In this document: positions 9,743-20,056 of the stretch, one piece after another
Layout of the letters: every line of letters starts with the position of its first letter
Numbering within the stretch: position 1 is the first letter of the stretch
From: Rusavskia elegans
Lineage: Eukaryota > Ascomycota > Lecanoromycetes > Teloschistales > Teloschistaceae
Length of the DNA stretch: 59,907 nt
Assembly (NCBI GenBank): GCA_011316305.1
Contig: SAUG01000095.1
Span: 1-59,907 of the forward strand
Reading direction: 5' to 3'
Position numbers and translations under genes: made by a program
Notes under the pieces: model-generated
The model's database searches: none
Seen by the model: the letters and a program-made list of their open reading frames with translations, nothing else
What the model was told of the DNA's origin: nothing

Positions 9743-11720
9743 GTTGTGTGGTTGCAGTGATGGCGGCGTTGATACTTGGTGGTGGAGGTGGTAGTTGGTG
9801 GTATGTAGGGGTAGCTGCCTGTAGATTGTACTGGAGAGACGGTATTTTGCTTAGGGAAGAGCTGAGGTTTGGCTGAGGTAGGTGGATGTGGAGGGGAGGT
9901 TGCAAGGCCAGGATTGTATAAGGTAGGTTTGGTGCGGAGCAGTCAATGATGTGCAGGTAGTTAGAAAAGGAGTAGAGTATGGAGTATACTCCTGAACGAG
10001 GGGAAGGATGAGCATTGTATAGAGGATGGAATTCTGGAGTCCTTTGCTGAAGCCTAGATAGGACGTATGTTTGATTGGATGTCCTTCTAGAATGACAATA
10101 TAGGTCCGTGGTGCCATTGTACGACTTCGGGAGATGTCACTGGGGGTGGTGAGGCGGACTTAGAAAGGAAATGGAAGGGCGGAGGAAGGGAAGCGGTCAA
10201 TGAATGACGTTGAATGAACGGACATCATCTTGCATGATAGGGGTCATTGTGTCTCTCGGGCGAATCGGTCTTCTGGATTGATGAATACGGGTTTGTATCA
10301 GAATGACGCTGATATAGTGCTGACACAACGTACAGAGGACTATAGATTGAGCATCAAGTGATAGTAATCAGTCAAGGGCGTAAGAAAATGCGTTTGACTG
10401 ACATGAGATTCAAAAATGATGTACGTATGATAGAATCGGCAAGGATGACATCAAGCAGTGGCCTGACCGATCGACTTCCATGTCGTAACAAAGCTGTGAC
10501 CCCTTGATTCCACTCGAGGGCTTTCTTGGTAGTATTGGACTTACTGCTTCACAAAGGGGATGGTGAGGCTCCCTCCCGCGGTAGGGCATTCCACGAGAGC
10601 TTCTTGCCCTTTGTCTTACTGGACTTCGGTCCTGCGTGGTGCCTGCCTTCATTCCCAATCTTAGGCAGGTCCAGCATTCAGTGCAGGTGACAGATTAAAA
10701 GATCGGCGGCGCTTGTGCGGTTCGATAAACAGATTCGGGTGGCCGAGGGTTCTGATTAAATCCCGAAGTGGGCGAAGATCCGGTAGGACGTGGAGAAGGC
10801 GTTCCATATATTATCGATAAGTAAGCCGACGTGATCAGGAATAGGAAACGGTCTCCTCTGTCAGCGGCTAGTGTGTCCTTCGAGCTTCCATGAGAATGCC
10901 CTGGAGCAATTTTTGCGCCCTTTCCAAGAACAGGGTTGGCTGGCAGGAAGGTAACTTGACTCGATCGATCTCATGTGACGAAGGTTGAATATCGCCCCGA
11001 TGTGTTAGTGTTCAGGAGGATGATATGTTGGTAGCCGCCAGGAAGTTGCCCCAATGTATGACAACAGAGTGAATGACGCCCTTCCGCAGCCCCATGAAAA
11101 CCATCAATCAGGAGTAATGGGGATTTAAGACAAAATTCGCACACGTGGGAATAGCCATTTGAGAAGTAAACGTGGAAAGTGAACGTCCTACCGTTGTGTC
11201 GAGTACCCGTCCGCAACATTGTAGTCCTGCAAGCATTGTGTCAAACCTTGAATCCGCCCAGCTTCATTTCTCAGAGGGTTTGATCTGAGAGACCGCGGTA
11301 GACAATGAGATGATGTAAGTTGATAGACTCGAGATTGGATGTCCAGGTAATGTAAGAGTGCACTGACCCTGACGCCCTACCTTCCACGGGCTTGCCGGCT
11401 ACCGTGGGGTTTGGAGGATAAGTTGAGGTGGAAGCGTCGGCAATCTGGTCTCTTACCCAATCTTCCAAAGACGTGACACGTCAAGCTGTAAGCGAATGAT
11501 TTCAAAGACGGAGCAAGCTGAGGAAGAATGCCAAGCTTTGTTGTCGCTTATGTTGTATGACGTCTCTCTTGATGTCACACGGGATGACGGGACCAGGGAG
11601 TTTTCTCCAGGCCTGATCTTCCGTCTTCGCTATCCCTATTTGCTCTTGGAGACCTTGGACATTGCTAAAGAGATGGATCTCAGTGCAATATGCAATCACT
11701 ACTTGTAGTACTCAATTGGT
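9743..11720. other. intergenic, nothing recognised
   Basis: Nearly 2 kb with only short open frames. Minus frames such as 10410-10658 and 10971-11219 contain scattered Cys and His but no family motif and no convincing exon chain. No repeats or inverted structures were noticed. Confidence 0.4.
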
Positions 11721-12890
11721 TCAAACTCCCCATGTCCCTGACCCAAGCATTTCCAAGATCTCTCCATCCACAAGCGGCATGTTTCCTACAGAATTCCCTG
11801 CGCCTTTAGGCCCCGCATCATTGAATTGCTCCACCTTACGAACTCTTCCCTTTCCAATCTCCAGAATCAATCCTCCCTCAATCCTAACCATGCCTTTCCC
11901 CTCCGGACCATCGCCGCTGCTCGAACCCGTCCCTTCAGCTCCAGGAGCAGAACCTCTCACAACCTCAATCTCATCTTTCCCACCGTCGCCCACCAGGACT
12001 CCCATCACCTCGGCTACCTCCTCTGCACTAACCCATTGATCCCCTCCGGCCTCATTCACAAGCCTCAATTTCTCCGGATTGTCCCTCCAGAGTGGTGTAT
12101 CGATTACCCCTGGTGCGACGGCCGTGACGCGAATCCCGTGGTAACGGTCGAGGGGCGCAAGTGTGCGGACGAAACCGGAGATGCCATGCTTGGAAGCGTT
12201 GTATAGGGGTGCCAGGAGAGGAGTGACTTGACCGGCTATGGAGGAGATGTGCACGACATGGTTCGTGGATGGTGTTGATGAGCCAGAGGAAGAGGATTGA
12301 CGGCGCTTAGAAAGGAAGTGGGCGATTGCTAGTTGGGTTGTGCGGATGGGGTGGGTGAGATTGATGTCGAGGAGTGCGTAGCGGTCAGAGTCTGGAAGGT
12401 CGCGAGAGGCAGGAGAGCCAGGTGGGTGCCAAAACGAGGAAAACGGCTGTTGGAGATGGGTCAATACATATCAGAGCCAAGAAACGAGGGGAAGAGGTAA
12501 GGATAAGAGGAAGAAGAGGGTCGTGATACAGGTTCATAGACGCCAGCGCCTGGGCATACAATATCCGCGCCCCCAAACTCCCGGGTCGCTGTATGAAACA
12601 TACGATCCAGTTGTGGCCATTCTCGGACGTCGGTCCTTTGGAAGACAGCACGGGCAGGAGAGCGTGAGAGGGAAGAATGGGCGGCAACGACTTCCTCGGC
12701 TTCAGGGCGCAAAGCGAGATCAGCGACAATAACATTGCATTGTTTGCGTAGAAGGAGACGGGCGAAGGCGAGATTGATGCCTAAGATTCTTTAGCTGCCT
12801 CTATCGTCCTCTTGCATTCAAGCAGGACGTGAACAGACCGGAGCCTGCCCCCGTTACAATGGCCGTCTTTCCTGCCAGTGACATTGCCAT
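11721..12890 (-). CDS. short-chain dehydrogenase/reductase, 15-PGDH-like
   Basis: NAD(P)-dependent oxidoreductase of the classical SDR family. Exons 12890-12839, 12780-12530 and 12446-11721 join in phase to 342 aa. The Rossmann start is TGAGSGI, with the intron falling inside the glycine motif; its GTCTGT donor is unusual. CPGAG takes the place of the usual NNAG. VVHISSIAG supplies the catalytic Ser strand and YNASK the YxxxK pair, followed by the PGVIDTPLW loop. The C-terminal 80 residues extend beyond the core and are Gly/Glu rich. Fungal relatives are often labelled NAD-dependent 15-hydroxyprostaglandin dehydrogenase, but the real substrate cannot be read from sequence. It lies upstream of tal1 on the map and points the same way. 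Confidence 0.85.
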
Positions 12891-13288
12891 ACTTTGTAGC
12901 TCGAATGCGGGAGAAGAGAACCGACAATGTTGTTGAGAGCGGACAATAAGCCTCCATTGGAGACTACGGCGTATATATATACTACATCTCTGCAGCCATC
13001 TGGTCAAGCGCTTTAAAGACGCACGCCGAGGGTCGTCGTCGAAGAGAAAGCGGAGTAAGTCGCGAAAAATCAACGGAAGGCTAGCCGAAGACTTCCTCGG
13101 CAAAGTTCACTTTGACTGTTTGACATGTATCCTCTGCATTGGCGTCACTCGCTCACTGTGAGGACAACCTTCATTGGTTACGATCAATTCATGTAAGTCA
13201 TCCGCTGCTACATACACGGTCTCGGCCTACTTGCTCCCAGCTTTCGACGGAAGCTGACCGTCAATTTATGACAGTGCAAGCGACCATC

Positions 13289-14419
13289 CTAACCATCCAT
13301 CTTCTTCCGGAGAATATCCTTCAAGGTGATTGCGTCGGCAGCAAATTTCGAGATACCTTCCCTCAACTTCTCCACAGCCATGGCCTCTTCGTTGAAGTCG
13401 AAGCGGAACAACGCTTCGTCGTTGATGTAGGATTTCTTTGGAATGTCGAGCTTCTGTGCGTCACTGGCAATCAGTTTTTGGGGTAGGTCGTCCGTCGAAT
13501 TGTACAACTCTTCGAGTAAGTTCGGCTGAAATGGAGTCAGCAAGGTCCTATCTGCTATCATCCAGCCTTTCCACATACTGAGATTGTCAAGTAATCGCAA
13601 CCTGCAAGCTCTGTAATTTCGCCTTTGTTCCTGAAGCTGGCGCCCATAACGATGGTCTTATGGCCATGCTTCTTATAGTAGTTGAAGATGGCTTGCACGC
13701 TCTTGACGCCTGGGTCGTCCTGAGCGGAGTAATCTTTCTTTGTGGATGCTTTGTACCAATCCAGGATTCGGCCAACGAAAGGTGAGATCAGGTAAGCCCC
13801 GGCTTCCGCTGCGGCAATTGCTTGTGGAAGTGAGAACATCAGAGTCAAGTTGCAATTGACACCATGTTCTGTCTGCAGAGTATGTGCAGCCTTGATGCCT
13901 TCCCATGTGGATGCGAGCTTGATGAGGACCCTTGACTTGTCGATGCCAATCGATTTGTAGAGCTGGATTCCCTTAGCATCTCATCCAGCACAAAATTGCC
14001 AGGGACATACTTCGATTATGTGCAGGGCTTTGTCGATGGAGACCTGGTAGTCGAAGGAGAAACGAGCATCAACCTCTGTTGATACCTTGCCAGGCACGAT
14101 CTGTAGAATCTCCTTGCCGAATTCGACGAGCAATCGATCGAGAGCAGAATCAACTTTCTCGTCGATGTCTTTGCCCTGGCTCAGATGTCAGCAATCTGTT
14201 CTCGGCGCAGAAGACGGGGTTTCTCCGCACATGTTTCTTGCCATACTCAATCGCAACATCCATGAGTTTAGCATACTCCTCTTTCTTTGATGCAGCGAGG
14301 ATCAGCGATGGATTGGTGGTAGCATCCTGAGGCTTGTATTTGTCGATGGTCGCGAAGTCGCCCGAGTCGCAGACGACGGTCGTACCGGTCTTCTTTAGTT
14401 GATCAAGTTGGTTCGACAT
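13289..14419 (-). CDS. tal1: transaldolase
   Basis: Enzyme of the non-oxidative pentose phosphate pathway; it moves a dihydroxyacetone unit from sedoheptulose 7-phosphate to glyceraldehyde 3-phosphate. Exons 14419-14231, 14175-14011, 13962-13579 and 13525-13289 join in phase to 324 aa, the usual class size. Clear signatures: DATTNPSLI near residue 33, [23 protein letters not shown] with the Schiff-base lysine in [28 protein letters not shown], and [11 protein letters not shown]. The C-terminus ends in Lys-Lys-Met-Asp-Gly. All three introns are 48-55 nt. An acceptor 9 nt upstream of the one I used for exon 3 would insert three residues; the choice gives the better fit to homologues. Confidence 0.95.
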
Positions 14420-14779
14420 GATATGTAAGGTGATCTAGAGATATAGTTCGGCGAAATTTACAAAGTCGCAGGTGGCAATGGTTTTGTATCACAAATACCA
14501 TTGAGGGCTTTTTTCATCCGATCGTGACTGCCCCACCACACCATTGACGCTCCGAGCTTCCAAGGAAAGCGGGTGTCGAATTATCAAGCGCTCGAATTGG
14601 AACTCGCTTCATCATTCTTACCTCCCTCCCTCCGGGCAAAAAAGGTACCCAGGTATTTCGTTCATCGCGACCATCTACCACGATTCTGATACCTCGATGG
14701 CTAGTCGCGGTATCCCTGAAGTCAGAGAAAGTACGGTAAGGAGTAACTTTGTCCAATTTGCAATGTTTTCTATATCTTT
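14420..14779. other. intergenic: tal1 upstream region
   Basis: These 360 bp lie between the tal1 start and the stop of the Zn2Cys6 gene, both on the minus strand. They should hold the tal1 promoter. No motif stands out. Confidence 0.5.
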
Positions 14780-16566
14780 TCATCTGCCACAACCTCTGAC
14801 AAGGGTCACACATCGCTTGGCGGTCATCTCCAGGTCTTCGTCACGCCACGTCTGCGGCCTTGGAATGCCTCTGAACCAGAGCCGTGACCGTGCACGCCAA
14901 GGGTCCTCGGACTCATCAGTAACAAACCAAGGCACGGTCGCAGCTTGAAGACTTGTCAAGAAGGTCCCGAGTGACAATCCCATCCGAGACATGGCCGCAA
15001 TACTGGCACCGAGCCGTTGACGTTCTTCGTCGGCATTCGCGTCCTCCGACGATAGGAAGTACATGAATGCCACGCCCAAAGGGAAACCTACCAGTTGAAC
15101 TCCCCATATGCCCATCTCAGGCCGTATGAAATATCCGATTGAGCGTGAGATGCTGGTGGCCGATCGGTGTGGGTCAACATGTTCCGGGAGCCTTCTTGGT
15201 ATGTCGGCAAGACCACTGGAGCGAAGGGAATTGAAAATCATCTCAATCAAGCTGTAGAGCAACATGCAGGTGCTCCAGTACAACGCCAAGGTTATTGCCA
15301 GCATGTGATCGCTCACTTCGAATAAGAAACAGTCATGCTCTAGGGTACTTCGTTGCTCCGCCGGCGTGCGGATAACGGAAGGTAGAGGGCTTGAGAGTTT
15401 CGAGTTCAGGTCTGCGAACCATTTCCTAAGGGTATGATCAGTCGATTGGCATTGTTGGAATAGCCTCAGACGACGCCGATGAGCTTCTCCGTCGTCTTGG
15501 CACGCTTGAATAAGATCATATTCTTCAAGGAGTATCGGTAATGTTGCCATGATATCATGCAGTTCATCTGATGCGTCTTTCGGCTTGCTCTCGAAGGGCA
15601 GTGTCCGCCATGCTGTCGTAGCGAAAAAGTTTGGCTTGCGGCTGACGATGGCGGTAATTGTCTGCTTCCTGTCAGGATCCCTACAAGAGTACTGTAACAA
15701 CATACAGGAACATGGCAATGTACCGCTGACAACCTGCTGTCTATGAACAACAATCGAGCGTTTTCGCTATCGAGACCACGAGGCCCCCTGACTTGGATGA
15801 GCTTAATAACGCCTTCGGTATGGGCTTTCCAATTTGTGCCTCGCGTCTTCAGCTCGGGTGTCGTGGATCCATGAAACATCTATGGTCGTCAAAACTCGTG
15901 TATACGACGAACGCTTCCAGTGATTCCACATACCTCATAATGTGCCATCAGCTTCGCTGCAGCAAGGATCTCGTCGGTATGAATTCTTTTGCCGTCGCGA
16001 ATCGCGAGATTCATTTCCTTCAGAGCGGTGCCATAAAGCTTGATTGCTTGCTCGCTCGCAGCTTGATCGTTATGACTTACCCCGATGCGGGCCAGACAGA
16101 AGGCAAGCAGAGCTGGTCGCAGGGCAGCATCTTCTAGGTCCAGCTTCTGCACCACGGTGATCCAATTGCGGAAATCGAGACCCGCGGTGGAGGACTTAGG
16201 CACCAGGCGCTCGTTGGTAGGACAGTATAGGTCGAAGAAGAGGCTGAGCGATTGAGTTTCGGAGGCGGTTCGGTTCAGTTGATCTGGCAGAAAGGCCAGG
16301 GGCAATTTGGCGGGCGACCTCCTGGCTAGGACAGCTATGGCGTCCCCCCTGGTGACTGGCTCGTTGGCGATGAAGGTCCACTGTCGAGCGTAGCCTTCGC
16401 ATATCAGGCCTCCCCGAATGCAGTTACCACAGGCAGGCTGCTGAAGATCACACTACCATCGTATCAGAGCTGGGTACACAAGGCGACAGATTAGGGTCTG
16501 CCATACGCCTTTCTTCCGTTTCCGACACGTCTTGCATCCCTTAGAGCGTCCCGGTACTCCAACCAT
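14780..16566 (-). CDS. Zn(II)2Cys6 transcription factor
   Basis: Nuclear DNA-binding regulator of a fungal-only family. Exons 16566-16507, 16452-15934, 15879-15724 and 15661-14780 join in phase to 538 aa. The binuclear zinc cluster is split by intron 1: GCKTCRKRKKG on exon 1, then CDLQQPACGNC and GGLICEGY on exon 2, giving C-x2-C-x6-C-x6-C-x2-C-x6-C. A basic run KRKK follows the second Cys. The rest matches the middle homology region common to these factors (LFFDLYCP, ALKEMNLAI, GVIKLIQVRGP). For intron 3 I used the 62-nt intron with a CCTGAC branch-like site, because the alternative acceptor breaks the frame. Target genes unknown; the neighbouring SDR and tal1 are candidates only by proximity. 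Confidence 0.85.
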
Positions 16567-17933
16567 AAGCGTAAAGGGATAAAGATTGCGCTTGATTGAT
16601 CGTCTTCGGAACAGAAAATTTCCTCCGAGCAAGCTTGATACCTCCGGCTTGACGTTTTGTACGAGATAGGTTGCCAATTCGGTCACAAGCAGCGCGATCA
16701 ACGATGACAGGCCACGAGCAGACTAATATACAACATTTTGACTTCTTCCTCTCACCGTATGTTATGTTTCATCCCTCAGGAGAGGCTTAGACAGTGGTTT
16801 GGTTACTCCTAATCGGATGTTAGGGTTCAATATGCCGACGTTGATAAGTCCTGATTGCCTCCGGTGCTAGACTAAAACGGCTGCCATCCGGAATGTCTCG
16901 GGAGCGCGAGATCTTAACGCGAGATAATGGGAGCGCGAGAATTGTGGGGGGCATTTCTACACAGTTTAACGTGGTTCCCCCACCCAAAACTATATACCAG
17001 CGCCCAGCTCATCGCCGCCGTTATTTTACGCATGTTCTATTTGACTCCGTATACAAATTCTGATGACAACATCGAGTTTGTTACATGATAATCAGGCTCC
17101 AGATTGCTCGCTTATGAAGCTCTACTATCTGAGCTGCTTCCTTTATTAGTGGAGCGACGTGCAGGCGATGAGCGGCACGAAAGGTGATAAGGATGGTCAG
17201 TGGTACTCGCGGTCACCCTCATCTCGCGCTACTCGCGCTCCCGAGACACTCCGGCTGCCATCTGCGCCGGGGGCCTTGGATACGAATACGCTGATTTCAA
17301 AACGGCATGTAGTTAAGAACCATGCTCGGTCTACAGCTTGACCATGACGCCCATGCCATATGTAAGCCACTGTATCCGTAAGGAAGCGAATCATCACGTA
17401 TGGGAATCTCGCAGGATTCGAAAGCATCAAATGAGGCTTTGAAGAACACTGGCCGAATGAGAATCGCACCAACAGCGGCGTCACCTGAGTCTTGCCTGGT
17501 TCCCCTTCCTGGTCGTTTTTGAGAACAGAGGATTATTGGCTCACCTTCGACATCTGGGGATGGTCAATCCGTCCTTGATCCTGCAGTAACAGCCATCGAA
17601 GCCTGGAAGAGCTCGAGCGTTTGCTCTGTCGAACGAGCACCTACTTATGGCTACGACAAAGCGTGACTACTCATCTGCCACCCTTTCCGCATATGAGAAC
17701 CACGCTTTTTGTTGATGCAACTGAAGAGCGACGACTTCAATGGTCCGGAAGGATGGCCATCCACGGTATGGTGACGTACATAAGTCATCGCCCCACATTG
17801 CCGAGCTGCCTCGATTTATATTTCACCCCACTCTGACTCGAGCTCGGCCAACATCATTATTCCCTCTCGACTCGATACTACCTTACTCACGTCCCCGATT
17901 CGCAAGAAAGAAGAAAGCCAGTAGACTGCCAAG
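16567..17933. other. intergenic between Zn2Cys6 gene and sod1
   Basis: It contains the inverted-repeat element at 16889-17253. The last 60-80 bp before sod1 are pyrimidine-rich (CTCGACTCGATACTACC and similar), typical of an ascomycete core promoter and 5' leader. No other gene was recognised. Confidence 0.5.
16889..17253. mobile_element. MITE-like inverted-repeat element with 9-bp target duplication
   Basis: A 365-bp sequence begins CGGAATGTCTCGGGAGCGCG and ends with its inverted counterpart (21 of 22 terminal bases match). The match then continues as shuffled GCGCGAG subrepeats to about 50 bp. It is bordered on both sides by GCTGCCATC (16880-16888 and 17254-17262). A 9-bp duplication fits Mutator-like elements, so I infer a non-autonomous MULE-type element. 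It has no coding capacity. Confidence 0.7.
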
Positions 17934-18773
17934 ATGGTTAAAGCCGGTATGTCACTACCTTAGTCTTCCAACCCAACCGTCTCGCGTGGCGAATGCAGGA
18001 ACAACCGCCTTGAGCAGGTTTGAGCACCTTGATGGCATGCACGAACCACGACATCTTCCCTGTTACACCCAAACACTCCCGATCCTCGTCATGCTTGAAG
18101 CATGCCATTCCGCACGTTCTCGAGCCGTGCCTTGACTTCGCTCCCACCTTTCCCCTCCATATCGCTTGGGAAAGACACTGATCCACATCGATCCATGCAG
18201 TTGCCGTTCTCCGTGGTGACTCCAATGTCAAGGGCACCGTCACCTTTGAGCAAGCCTCCGAACAATCTCCCACTACCATCTCCTACGACATCCAAGGCAA
18301 CGACCCTTCAGCCAAGCGTGGTATGCACGTCCACCAATTCGGCGACAACACCAACGGCTGCACCAGCGCTGGGCCCCACTGTAGGTAATCCTGACGACCT
18401 TCAGCTATCGGCATCTTTCAGAGTCGACGTCTGCGTCAACGAGACACCGCTACATGCTCCTCATCATCCATAATGTACCAGCTGATTGGCTCTCTTTGCA
18501 GTCAACCCCTTCTCCAAAGAGCACGGCGCCCCCTCAGACTCCGTCCGCCACGTCGGGGATCTAGGCAATTTCGAGACTGATGATCAAGGCAACGCCAAGG
18601 GCTCCGTCAGCGATGAACTCATTAAATTGATTGGCCCCGAGAGCGTGCTCGGCCGGACAATTGTCGTTCACTCGGGGACTGATGATCTGGGCAAGGGAGG
18701 TCATGAGCAAAGCAAGTTGACAGGGAATGCAGGGGGACGACCAGCTTGTGGGGTCATCGGTATTGCCGCCTGA
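17934..18773 (+). CDS. sod1: Cu/Zn superoxide dismutase
   Basis: Cytosolic enzyme that dismutates superoxide to peroxide and oxygen. Exons 17934-17946 (13 nt), 18201-18380 and 18502-18773 join in phase to 154 aa, the standard length. The copper ligands are visible in GMHVHQFGD and in [22 protein letters not shown] and RHVGDLGN supply the remaining His ligands and the bridging His. The C-terminus has the invariant [15 protein letters not shown], with the Cys of the intrasubunit disulphide. The first intron is 254 nt directly after codon 4, a placement common for fungal sod1. VHS replaces the more frequent VHA. It is flanked by two small transposon relics, at 16889 and 19295. Confidence 0.95.
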
Positions 18774-20056
18774 AAGGGAGAGCATCGATATGAAGGAGCC
18801 GTTGGATTGGTCCAATGAGAGTATGTTAACGTGTAGGATAGCATAGGTTGTTGAGAAAGAATGGTGGAAAGGATTAGTCAATAAATGAGGTTTCTAGTCT
18901 AGCACCGTCCAATCCTTGCTGTTGCATACTCCGGGCAGTCAAGTGTTAGCTACGGGTCTTACGATGAGGACGATTTTACTCACAGAGTCAGTGAATACTT
19001 AGGCTAATCTGAAAACTGATATCACCTGCGGATTCCAGGACAGTTTTTGTTTCGTTTCAGCCTGCCTCGATGTATAAAGAATCAATCGCAATGAGAAGTA
19101 TAACTATCGGTACCTCGATAGTGGATTTCGATACAACAATTGTCTACAACCTAGTATGTAGCTATTGTTGTAACTACAAAACAAAACTTGACCAGGAGTG
19201 GATTTAAAAATTTAGTTCAAGACTTGGTACTTGGGAACGTGTTTGGTGGTTGCTGTGGCCTACACTGCGACCGGATTTTTACACGACGAGATAAGGGTCC
19301 ATCTATCCGTGCCCCCATACTTGTCTACGCGTGCCCCTATAATAATTAACAGAGCCAATTATATAGCGTATACCTTCGGCGAAATAGATTCCGGGGGTCG
19401 GCCTTAGCGTTCCCTATTAAAATCTGGATCTTATAGCCGAAACTTCGAGATTTAGTAAGGAAAAAGGGTACTGTTCTAGCTTAAAATCTCGGTACTAATA
19501 GAAATAAGCTTTACGAATAAAGTAAGCGAAATTTAACGAGGAAAAAGTATTAAGAATACGTTGGTTTAGGCTGTTAAATATGCCGTATATACGATATTAG
19601 GATAGGGGCACGCGCAGACAAGTATGGGGGCACGGATAGATGGACCCCGAGATAAATGCCCGAACTGAGTTGATGAAAGGTCGACATATCAAAGCCAAGA
19701 ATCTTAACCCCAAACTTGACGTCTATCACTTCCTTCGTTACTGTGTACATAAATTTCACACAACTCAGTCAAGAGCTTTGCATCTAAAGGACACCTCGTC
19801 ATCGCATTTTTTTGAATCATTGAGCTGTGTTCAATTGCAGGTATGTGTGTGAAGGTCCAAGTTTGAATTTCTATTAGGAGATTAAAGTGTCTCGTGACTT
19901 CACTACAACATAGTAACCGGGAAGTCCCTTTAACTTTTCAACCTATTGTGCTGCAATATAATCGCCCCCTGCACTTAACGAGGAAGCTGATAGGTTGACG
20001 TTAATCTGCAGCTGCACTCGCATTCGTTCCTTGAAATCACGTGTGGAAATCTCGAA
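18774..20056. other. intergenic between sod1 and the Tudor-SN gene
   Basis: It holds the MITE at 19295-19647. The rest has no supported gene. The segment 19856-20056 should contain the Tudor-SN promoter. Confidence 0.5.
19295..19647. mobile_element. hAT-like MITE with 8-bp target duplication
   Basis: A 353-bp element with 46-bp terminal inverted repeats starting GGGTCCATCTATCCGTGCCC. The arms differ at one base: the left arm has CTACGCG where the right arm, read inward, has CTGCGCG, a CpA-to-TpA type change on the other strand. It is flanked by CGAGATAA at 19287-19294 and 19648-19655. An 8-bp duplication points to the hAT superfamily. The interior is AT-rich and non-coding. Confidence 0.8.
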
